The notes below the pieces were generated by a model. The model was given only the letters and a program-made list of their open reading frames with translations, was not told where the DNA came from and ran no database searches. A DNA stretch of 12,602 nt. It comes from Tannerella sp. GTDB taxonomy: Bacteria > Bacteroidota > Bacteroidia > Bacteroidales > Tannerellaceae. Shown piece after piece: positions 6,644 to 12,602 of this stretch. Each line of letters begins with the position of its first letter. Positions within the stretch are counted from its first letter, which is position 1. A program made the translations under genes and the position numbers. The stretch spans positions 1 through 12,602 of the forward strand of contig JAITDQ010000030.1 in NCBI GenBank assembly GCA_031282485.1, written 5' to 3'.

Positions 6644-7672
6644 ATGAAACGCAAACATTTACTATCAATTGTAATTGCATGTTTATTTGTAGCATGTCAT
6701 TATGATACGGATGATTTCGTGAGAAACGCAAAAGAACTGAACGGAGAAGTGATTCATGCCGATTGTATGATTGGCCGTCCATCGGCAATTCTGTATGCCG
6801 AACCTCAAAAAATCATACTTTATGACCGTTATGACGGCAACTTGATCAGCATAATAGATATGACGGACGGTCGTTGCGCCCGTTTTTTGCAGGAAGGCAA
6901 TGGGCCGGAAGATATATTGCCCGGATTCAGAATGTTCATTTCATCCGAAAATCAAACATTCGGGATTTATCAGCATCAAATGAGCAGACTTAACCTATAT
7001 GATTTAGCGGATATTACAGTAGCGAATGCGCATCCGTTAAGCGCCAGAGCCAAAATCCGTATTGAAGAAGAGCCGAGCGCCGCCAATGTGATTTCGGCAG
7101 GTAAATATTTTATTGGAATTGGAATGTTTGAACAGGGCAGGATACATCTATATGATCAGCAGGGAAAATATATTTCTCATGGAGGGAAATATCCTTTCAA
7201 AGGCGAGGATATGGACTCGAAATCCCGTTTCTTTGCATACCAGAGTTATCTTGCATCGAACAGTAGCGGTAAATTTGTGGTTGGAAGCGCTTATGGCGAC
7301 AACCTGGAGTTTTATGCTGTTGATGAGCATGGTAGAATCATATTAGTTAAAAAATATGGCGCCCGGGATGTTCTTTTTTCAATGGAAAACTTAACAATCA
7401 GGCTGCAGGACGATTGTATGCTGGGATACAAGGGCGCATGGGGTGGCGAAAAGTACTGCTATCTTCTGTTTTCCGGGAAGTCGTATGCAGAAAATGATCA
7501 CCGGACAATAGGAGGGAAATATTTGTTTGTATTTACATGGGATGGTCAATTTGTAAAATCCTACCGGACAGACAGGGATATTCTGTCATTTTGTGCAGAT
7601 GAAAAAAACGGGATTATATATGCAATTGTTCGTCATGAAGATGATGCAGTCATGCGGTTTGCATTATACTGA
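6644..7672 (+). CDS. TolB-like 6-bladed beta-propeller lipoprotein (BF2867-type)
   Basis: A 342-residue exported protein with a lipoprotein signal: MKRK, a hydrophobic stretch 6-17 and lipobox FVAC with C18 as the lipidated residue. The rest resembles the TolB-like / BF2867 six-bladed propeller family of Bacteroidetes: repeated short strands ending in phrases such as IILYDRYDGNLISIIDM (57-73), the EGNGPED loop (84-90, matching the family's GxGPxE signature), and LYDQQGKYI and FTWDGQFVKSY blade strands. Length is normal. These propellers lie next to NVEALA peptide genes in many Bacteroidetes genomes (family knowledge). It is probably anchored in the periplasm or on the surface and, by analogy with other propellers, could bind a peptide or protein partner; no enzymatic residues are evident. 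A direct role with the adjacent peptide is an inference. Confidence 0.8.
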   Translation: MKRKHLLSIVIACLFVACHYDTDDFVRNAKELNGEVIHADCMIGRPSAILYAEPQKIILYDRYDGNLISIIDMTDGRCARFLQEGNGPEDILPGFRMFISSENQTFGIYQHQMSRLNLYDLADITVANAHPLSARAKIRIEEEPSAANVISAGKYFIGIGMFEQGRIHLYDQQGKYISHGGKYPFKGEDMDSKSRFFAYQSYLASNSSGKFVVGSAYGDNLEFYAVDEHGRIILVKKYGARDVLFSMENLTIRLQDDCMLGYKGAWGGEKYCYLLFSGKSYAENDHRTIGGKYLFVFTWDGQFVKSYRTDRDILSFCADEKNGIIYAIVRHEDDAVMRFALY

Positions 7673-7704
7673 GTACGGTATGATTTTGTGCATGAAATTG
7701 GCAA

Positions 7705-7733
7705 TTCAAAGATTCAAAATTTCAAAGATTCAA
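7705..7733 (+). repeat. Short direct repeat between the propeller and the next gene
   Basis: TTCAAAGATTCAA occurs at 7705-7717 and again at 7721-7733 (period 16). It lies in the 91-base gap between the propeller stop and my chosen start at 7764. Translation through it is possible only if the downstream gene began further upstream. Confidence 0.7.
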
Positions 7734-7763
7734 GGGTTTCCGGCAGGAGTATCCCGTGTGTCA

Positions 7764-8351
7764 ATGAACAGGGTTATGCCGCATACAGTATATAATGGAT
7801 TTCGAATTGCCGGTATATCGGTGATGGTGAGTTTGTTCTGCTGCCTGTCTCTTGCCGGGCAACAAGATTCGTTTCTGTTTCGAGGGGTAGTGAAAGACCT
7901 TCCCGAGAACCCGTTGTCGGATGTACGGGTTTTTACAAACCGCAATACAGCAGGAATAAAAACGGACAGGACAGGCGCCTTTTCGTTGAATGTAGGTACG
8001 GGCGATACCGTTTTCGTGAAAAAGGACGGATACTCTTTTTGGTCTGCAGCAGTCGATAATGCCTTTATCGAAAAGAACAGCCGTAGAATCCGAACCGTAA
8101 AGTTGATCATGCGCACGGAAAAATTAAAGGAGGTGATTGTGGACGGTCATCTGCATCCGGTGTCCGTATTGTCTTCGATGTCGGTCGACGTGGGGGACTG
8201 GGCGGTTTTTTTCGATCCCGAGGAGCGACAAATTCTTATCATTCTGTCCGAAGAAAATCATGAAAAAGGCGTTTCCCGATGGATTATGATCCAGGGAAAA
8301 GATACGATCAATTCAATCAAATTTTTGAGAAAAAGGGACTGGGGAGTATAG
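7764..8351 (+). CDS. Small exported protein with carboxypeptidase-regulatory-like beta-sandwich
   Basis: A 195-residue protein. Residues 14-31 are a hydrophobic signal segment ending in SLAG, with cleavage likely near 32. Residues ~38-115 resemble the carboxypeptidase D regulatory-like domain (FRGVVKDLPENPLSDVRVF, then TDRTGAFSLNV and DTVFVKKDGYSF), a transthyretin-like beta-sandwich common in Bacteroidetes surface and periplasmic proteins, here without a TonB-dependent barrel. The C-terminal part (~120-195) has no match I recognise. The frame stays open back to 7593, inside the propeller gene, but the upstream part is not signal-like and includes the direct repeat; I therefore start at ATG 7764, and ATG 7776 is possible. 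It ends 16 bases before the signal peptidase gene, so the two are surely cotranscribed. Function unknown; a scaffold or binding role is a guess. Confidence 0.75.
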   Translation: MNRVMPHTVYNGFRIAGISVMVSLFCCLSLAGQQDSFLFRGVVKDLPENPLSDVRVFTNRNTAGIKTDRTGAFSLNVGTGDTVFVKKDGYSFWSAAVDNAFIEKNSRRIRTVKLIMRTEKLKEVIVDGHLHPVSVLSSMSVDVGDWAVFFDPEERQILIILSEENHEKGVSRWIMIQGKDTINSIKFLRKRDWGV

Positions 8352-8367
8352 AAGGGAAATAACAAAT

Positions 8368-9258
8368 ATGTGGAGAACTAAGGATAATTCATTAAAAATC
8401 ACATATTTGACCAGATTAATATGTCGGTTGTTTTTATATATTACTTTTTCGTTATTATTTGCTTTGTTTATACGAATATTTTTGTGTGATTTTTTCCGTG
8501 TACCGAGTAACTCGATGAACCCTGTCGTCATCCCCGGAGATTTTATTTTGGTTGAGAAATGGACATACGGAGCGCGTATACTTACTCGTTACAAATTCGG
8601 GCGTTATCAAGAGCCACCTGCAACCCGTATGCCTGGGACAGGAAATATACACCGAGGTGATGTGGTGGTGTTTAATTTCCCTTACCGCGAATGTGATGAT
8701 ACTCTTTGCATGAATCTTAATCTATGTCTAATTAAGAGATGTGTCGGATTGGCTGGAGACAGTCTCTCAATTGTAAATGGCTGTTATCATATTGTCGGAT
8801 TAACTGATACGGCCTGTAATGTTTCAAAACAAAAAAAAATACTATCTTTGAATAATCGACAAGAATTTTCTTATATGAATATTTTCCCGTATGATACGGC
8901 TTTTCATTGGGATGTAATTAACTTTGGACCTTTATATATTCCTGCAGCCGGTTCGTCCATACCACTGACCTCACGTAATTACATTCTATTCCGAAAGTTG
9001 ATTGCATATGAAACCAGCGCCGAAGTATGCATGAAAGATTCAGTAGTGTATATCAACAATTCCTTGGCTCAATCGTATACTTTTCGAGAAAATTGGTATT
9101 TCATGGCTGGAGACCATACTATAAATTCATATGATTCTCGCTATTTTGGTTTAATTCCGGAAAAATATGTTATAGGTAAGGCACTCGTTATTCTCTCATC
9201 AAAGGAAATTCATACTGGCAAAACACGTTGGGAAAGGATGCTGAAGCATATTGAATAG
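8368..9258 (+). CDS. Accessory type I signal peptidase (S26 family)
   Basis: A 296-residue membrane serine protease of the LepB type, which cuts leader peptides on the outer face of the inner membrane. One transmembrane helix (~20-40) precedes catalytic S49 in VPSNSMNP; the general base is K123 in LIKRCVGLAGD, and box E is GDHTINSYDSR (248-258), close to the classical GDNxxxSxDSR. All key residues are present, so it should be active. It carries nine cysteines, at least seven of them (109, 114, 120, 125, 139, 150, 221) in the exported domain, which is unusual. It is AT-rich like the preceding genes and unlike rpsA or the GH2 gene. A GAAGGGA purine tract lies before the ATG. Bacteroidetes usually have a separate, longer housekeeping LepB, so this copy looks dedicated to the block; its substrate being the NVEALA peptide is inference. 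Confidence 0.9.
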   Translation: MWRTKDNSLKITYLTRLICRLFLYITFSLLFALFIRIFLCDFFRVPSNSMNPVVIPGDFILVEKWTYGARILTRYKFGRYQEPPATRMPGTGNIHRGDVVVFNFPYRECDDTLCMNLNLCLIKRCVGLAGDSLSIVNGCYHIVGLTDTACNVSKQKKILSLNNRQEFSYMNIFPYDTAFHWDVINFGPLYIPAAGSSIPLTSRNYILFRKLIAYETSAEVCMKDSVVYINNSLAQSYTFRENWYFMAGDHTINSYDSRYFGLIPEKYVIGKALVILSSKEIHTGKTRWERMLKHIE

Positions 9259-9399
9259 TTTAAATTCAATGCTATTTATTATTTATGACTTGATAACATC
9301 GGGTTAAACTTCGTCCAGACAGGTACGCAATTTGAAATAAAAATCGACGCAGTCAAATGCATTTTTTGCTGACACGACAGTCTATTTCGTGCAAGAAAG

Positions 9400-9434
9400 A
9401 AAGCGGGACGGTTTATAGCAACCTGTCCCGCTTT
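9400..9434. terminator. Bidirectional intrinsic terminator between the signal peptidase and rpsA
   Basis: AAAGCGGGAC (9400-9409) pairs perfectly with GTCCCGCTTT (9425-9434). The stem continues with GGTT (9410-9413) and AACC (9420-9423) across a single bulged T, closing a 6-base loop. The minus-strand copy is followed by CTTTCTTTC and the plus-strand copy by a short T-run, so it can serve convergent transcripts from both sides. The preceding bases 9259-9399 show no gene. Confidence 0.88.
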
Positions 9435-9472
9435 TCAAATGATAATCAAAATACGAATAAGAAAAATGTGCT

Positions 9473-11458
9473 TTATTCTTTTGCTTCTTCTTCCGTTTGC
9501 GAAGCATTTTCTTCTTCCGGTGTTTCTGCCGCTTCCGCCGTTTCGGTTACAGACGGCTCTGTTGAAAGCGTTTCCGTCGCCGGGATTTCCTCTTTCGGCG
9601 TTTCCTCCGCTTCTACAGTTTCTTCTGTTTCGGACGTTTTCTCTTTCGGAGTGCGAGCCTTTTTAGCTCTCGGCTTTTTCTCTTCCGTCATTTTTTCTTT
9701 CAATGCGGCCAGTTCTTCGATGTCGCCCAAAGTCGTTTTTTCCAGCGTCGTGGTCATATTCTCCACGGTCTCCTTTTTTGACGATCTGGAAGACTTCTTT
9801 TCGGAATCTTTCTTTGCCGATTTCTGTTCATCTTCGAAGACGCGGCTGTGCGACAGGATGATGCGCTTGGCTTCCTTGTTAAATTCGATTACCTTGAACG
9901 GCAATTTCTCGTCCACCCCGGCGGTTTTGCCGTCTTCCTTTACCAGATGTTTGGGCGTGGCAAAACCTTCCACACCGTATGGCAGCGAAACAACCGCACC
10001 CTTGTCCATCATGTCGAGAATAATACCTTCATGCACGGAACCTACGGTAAAGAGCGTTTCGAACACATCCCACGGATTTTCTTCCAGTTGTTTGTGACCC
10101 AGGCTCAGACGGCGGTTTTCCTTGTCAATTTCCAGTACCTGCACTTCGATTTCGGCGCCGATATGCGTAAATTCGCTCGGGTGTTTGATTTTCTTCGTCC
10201 ACGAAAGGTCGGAAATATGAATCAGTCCGTCGACGCCTTCCTCAATTTCAACGAATACGCCGAAGTTGGTAAAGTTGCGCACTTTAGCCGTATGTTTCGA
10301 GCCGACGGGGAATTTTTCTTCGATACTGAGCCACGGATCTTCTTTCAGTTGCTTGATGCCCAGCGACATTTTCCGTTCGTCGCGGTCCAGTGTCAGGATA
10401 ACGGCTTCCACGTCGTCGCCCACTTTCATAAAGTCCTGCGCGCTGCGGAGATGCTGCGTCCAGCTCATTTCGGATACGTGAATCAATCCTTCCACACCGG
10501 GTTCGATTTCGATAAATGCACCATAATCAGCCATTACGACTACTTTGCCTTTCACTTTGTCTCCTACGGTCAGATTCGAATCCAGCGCATCCCACGGATG
10601 CGGCGTTAATTGTTTCAATCCAAGCGCAATACGCCTCTTTTCGTCGTCGAAGTCAAGTATCACTACATTGACTTTCTCGTCGAGTTTGACCACTTCTTCG
10701 GGGTGCGAAACGCGTCCCCACGACAGGTCGGTGATGTGAATCAATCCATCTACGCCGCCCAGGTCGATGAATACGCCGTACGAAGTAATATTTTTGACCG
10801 TGCCTTCCAGTACCTGGCCTTTTTCCAGTCGCGAGATGATTTCTCTCTTTTGCTGTTCGAGTTCGGCCTCAATCAATGCCTTGTGCGATACAACCACGTT
10901 TTTGAAATCCTGATTGATTTTAACAATCTTGAATTCCATGGTCTTACCGACAAACACGTCGTAATCGCGAATGGGTTTCACGTCAATCTGCGAGCCGGGC
11001 AGGAACGCCTCGATACCAAAGATATCGACAATCATGCCGCCTTTCGTACGGCATTTCACGAATCCCTTGATAACCTCGTTGTTTTTGAGCGCTTCGTTTA
11101 CGCGCTCCCATGAGCGGGCTGCGCGCGCCTTTTTATGTGAAAGAATCAGTTGACCTTTTCTGTCTTCCTGATTTTCAATATAAACTTCTACTTCGTCGCC
11201 GATTTTCAAATCGGGATTATATCTGAACTCCGACATCGGGACCACGCCATCGGACTTGAATCCGATATTGACTACTACTTCGCGTTTGTTCAAAGCCGTT
11301 ACTTTTCCTGTCACGACTTCCTTGTCCTTCATCGTATTCAAGGTTTCGTCGTAAGTTTTTACAAGTGCGTCCTTGTTCTGTTCATCATAAGTTTCTCCTT
11401 TCTCGTAGGAGTCCCAATTGAATTCTTCAACCGGAACAACGTTTTTAAAATTTTCCAT
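9473..11458 (-). CDS. rpsA: 30S ribosomal protein S1
   Basis: A 661-residue protein with six S1 RNA-binding repeats at about 46-109, 126-193, 214-282, 299-369, 386-456 and 473-538. Repeats 3-5 are the best conserved (GVDGLIHITDLSW, GVEGLIHVSEMSW, GVDGLIHISDLSW), each ending in a GxKQL-type linker with a PW pair. It binds mRNA leaders on the 30S subunit and helps initiation, which fits a genome with few Shine-Dalgarno sites. Residues 541-661 form a low-complexity tail, first Lys/Ser-rich and then Glu/Thr/Ala-rich, probably disordered; it makes the protein longer than the E. coli one (557 residues). The ATG at 11458 follows an A/T-rich leader and a -7-like element at 11525-11532. The gene is monocistronic here and ends 39 bases before the shared terminator. 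Confidence 0.98.
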   Translation of the reverse strand: MENFKNVVPVEEFNWDSYEKGETYDEQNKDALVKTYDETLNTMKDKEVVTGKVTALNKREVVVNIGFKSDGVVPMSEFRYNPDLKIGDEVEVYIENQEDRKGQLILSHKKARAARSWERVNEALKNNEVIKGFVKCRTKGGMIVDIFGIEAFLPGSQIDVKPIRDYDVFVGKTMEFKIVKINQDFKNVVVSHKALIEAELEQQKREIISRLEKGQVLEGTVKNITSYGVFIDLGGVDGLIHITDLSWGRVSHPEEVVKLDEKVNVVILDFDDEKRRIALGLKQLTPHPWDALDSNLTVGDKVKGKVVVMADYGAFIEIEPGVEGLIHVSEMSWTQHLRSAQDFMKVGDDVEAVILTLDRDERKMSLGIKQLKEDPWLSIEEKFPVGSKHTAKVRNFTNFGVFVEIEEGVDGLIHISDLSWTKKIKHPSEFTHIGAEIEVQVLEIDKENRRLSLGHKQLEENPWDVFETLFTVGSVHEGIILDMMDKGAVVSLPYGVEGFATPKHLVKEDGKTAGVDEKLPFKVIEFNKEAKRIILSHSRVFEDEQKSAKKDSEKKSSRSSKKETVENMTTTLEKTTLGDIEELAALKEKMTEEKKPRAKKARTPKEKTSETEETVEAEETPKEEIPATETLSTEPSVTETAEAAETPEEENASQTEEEAKE

Positions 11459-11524
11459 TAAAATTAATACTCTCGTTTTTAAATTAATAAGTTAAACATT
11501 CAGTTACTGATCTCAAAAGTTCGG

Positions 11525-11532
11525 CAAAGTTA
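11525..11532 (-). promoter_or_regulatory. -7 element of the rpsA promoter
   Basis: On the minus strand TAACTTTG matches the Bacteroidetes -7 consensus TAnnTTTG exactly. No clear TTTG lies 19-20 bases upstream; a TTG occurs about 14 bases away, so the -33 element is weak or degenerate. The leader to the ATG would be about 60 bases. Confidence 0.5.
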
Positions 11533-11642
11533 ATACTTTTTCCGTGCAATGATACGCTTTTATCAAAAAAAATAATTCCGCAAAAGAAAAAGTCAGAGCC
11601 AATGTTATCGAAGATTAATAAACAATAAACAAAGCGAAATAA

Positions 11643-11674
11643 TTTGGTTTATAAAGTAAACCTATTTATCTTTG
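11643..11674 (+). promoter_or_regulatory. Bacteroidetes-type promoter for the membrane protein / regulator operon
   Basis: TTTG (11643-11646) is followed after 20 bases by TATCTTTG (11667-11674), an excellent fit to the Bacteroidetes consensus. Transcription should start near 11681, giving a leader of about 25 bases. It is divergent from the rpsA promoter. Confidence 0.8.
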
Positions 11675-11705
11675 CGCCATGTTTAACGAATAAATTAATT
11701 TGAAT

Positions 11706-12356
11706 ATGGAACAAAAGTTTACAGAACAGGAAAGTATGGAAGTCATCACGGAGATGATTAACCGCGCCCGCAACAATTTCAATCGCAACATGAATGTGGC
11801 GATTTTCTGGGGCTATCTGGTGGCGGCAACGGCCATCGGCAATTTTATTCTGTTGCAGACGCTGACAAACAAATACGATGCCTATTTCGTTTGGCTGCTG
11901 ATGTTTCCGGGAATGATCGTGTCGTATTTCATTCGCCGGCGCACCGACCGGACGGCTGTCGTCAAGACGCACATCGACAGAATCATCAGTGCAACATGGC
12001 TGGGACACGGCGTCAGCATATTTGTTTTTTGGGGGCTGATCACGATCTTCAACAATCTGACGCAAAACTGGACGGCGGCGTTTCTGATAACGCCTATTAT
12101 TCTTATTTTACTGGGATTGAGCGAATTTGTCACGGCCTTCGCCTGCCGTGCCAGGCAAATGAAATGGATTGCCGTCATGTTTTGGATCGGGGCGATTCTC
12201 TGCGTGCTCCCCCTTCAATGGAACAAGGTGGACGGACATTTTTCCGGAACATTGTACCAGGGTACACAGCAACTGATTTTGGCCGTATGCATGATTGCCG
12301 GATTTGTCATACCCGGGCATGTGATTAACCGTAAACAAAAGAAAAATCATGTTTGA
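11706..12356 (+). CDS. Six-helix integral membrane protein of unknown function
   Basis: A 216-residue protein with an N-terminal soluble segment (1-29, charged, probably helical: ITEMINRARNNFNRN) and about six transmembrane helices at ~31-51, 60-77, 96-116, 123-145, 154-171 and 188-206. It ends in a basic tail (RKQKKNH). Arg/Lys-rich loops after helices 2 and 4 and the C-terminus suggest cytoplasmic N- and C-termini. I recognise no transporter or enzyme motif. I start at the ATG at 11706; a TTG two codons earlier is in frame but less likely. A strong promoter lies just upstream. Its stop overlaps the start of the winged-helix gene by 8 bp, so the two are translationally coupled and probably work together, for example a membrane protein whose level is set by its own regulator. 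Confidence 0.85.
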   Translation: MEQKFTEQESMEVITEMINRARNNFNRNMNVAIFWGYLVAATAIGNFILLQTLTNKYDAYFVWLLMFPGMIVSYFIRRRTDRTAVVKTHIDRIISATWLGHGVSIFVFWGLITIFNNLTQNWTAAFLITPIILILLGLSEFVTAFACRARQMKWIAVMFWIGAILCVLPLQWNKVDGHFSGTLYQGTQQLILAVCMIAGFVIPGHVINRKQKKNHV

Positions 12357-12602
12357 AGCGCTTGACCCGTTATTGCATTCGCAGTTGAGACTGGCTGTCA
12401 TGTCTTTGCTGATTGGTGTGGAAGAAGCCGACTTCGTTTTCCTCCGCACGGAAACGGGCGCTACGGCCGGTAACCTGAGCGTGCAGATCGACAAACTGAA
12501 CGAAGCCGGATACATCACGGTGGAAAAGACCTTTCAGGGCAAAATGCCGAGAACCGTTTGCCGAATCACGCCCAAAGGGATTGATGCCTTCGATACGTAT
12601 GT
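12349..12602 (+). CDS. Winged-helix transcriptional regulator (HTH_34/MarR-like), 3' end outside the window
   Basis: The frame opens at ATG 12349 and is still open at the window edge, giving 84 complete codons. It starts MFEALDPLLHSQLRLAVMSL, typical of the small winged-helix DNA-binding family (HTH_34) related to MarR/PadR proteins. A predicted recognition helix lies in GATAGNLSVQIDKLNEAGY (37-55), followed by the beta-wing TVEKTFQGKMPRTVCRIT (57-74) and PKGIDAFDTY. Full-length members are about 95-105 residues, so only the end is missing. The 8-bp overlap with the membrane-protein gene (ATGTTTGA) shows tight coupling. It likely represses its own operon; the ligand is unknown. Confidence 0.9.
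   Translation, partial: MFEALDPLLHSQLRLAVMSLLIGVEEADFVFLRTETGATAGNLSVQIDKLNEAGYITVEKTFQGKMPRTVCRITPKGIDAFDTY

Noticed and set aside
7593..7763. N-terminal extension of the carboxypeptidase-regulatory-like protein into the propeller gene
   Set aside because: It would place a non-signal-like 57 residues, including the direct repeat, before a clear signal segment.
9357..10609. Plus-strand frames opposite rpsA (246 and 253 codons), one very Ser/Val-rich
   Set aside because: The Ser-rich sequence is the mirror of the Glu/Thr-rich rpsA tail; no independent coding evidence.
1..12602. CRISPR arrays, tRNA or rRNA genes
   Set aside because: No regularly spaced repeats, cloverleaf or rRNA-like stretches were seen on either strand.

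Overview
The window looks like a chromosomal segment of a Bacteroidales bacterium (phylum Bacteroidota). The evidence is: promoters of the Bacteroidetes type (TTTG, about 19-20 bases, then TAnnTTTG) and no usual Shine-Dalgarno sites before most genes; a GH2 enzyme with the C-terminal domains common in gut Bacteroidales; a six-S1-domain ribosomal protein S1 with an acidic tail; and a small NVEALA-family peptide gene, a family known mainly from Bacteroidetes. Genus cannot be fixed from the sequence alone.

Layout. (1) 34-2571, minus strand: two tandem PLP-dependent trans-sulfuration enzymes, probably one transcript, with a good promoter at 2640-2670. (2) 2572-3200: non-coding spacer with several palindromes, including a perfect 8-bp inverted repeat that may be an operator. 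(3) 3201-5693, plus strand: a secreted GH2 beta-galactosidase-type enzyme, GC-rich. (4) 5772-5915: a 134-bp MITE-like element with perfect 17-bp terminal inverted repeats and a CTAAG duplication. (5) 6023-9258, plus strand: a visibly AT-richer block with its own promoter, a long leader, and four genes: a six-cysteine NVEALA peptide, a TolB-like beta-propeller lipoprotein, a small exported protein with a carboxypeptidase-regulatory-like domain, and an accessory type I signal peptidase. A structured intercistronic RNA lies between the first two. (6) 9400-9434: a strong bidirectional terminator. (7) 9473-11458, minus strand: ribosomal protein S1. (8) 11643-12602, plus strand: a six-helix membrane protein overlapping by 8 bp with a winged-helix regulator that runs off the window.

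How the genes work together. The trans-sulfuration pair belongs to methionine/cysteine/homocysteine metabolism. The GH2 enzyme would trim beta-linked sugars outside the cytoplasm or in the periplasm and has no SusC/SusD neighbours here. The most interesting part is the NVEALA block. Its peptide has a leader, a spacer ending in the NVEAL motif and a 36-residue six-cysteine core, and it sits with an extra signal peptidase and two exported proteins. I read this as a candidate dedicated system for exporting, processing and holding a disulfide-rich peptide. That reading is an inference from gene content; the family's function is not established to my knowledge. The last two genes form a regulator/membrane-protein operon of unknown target.
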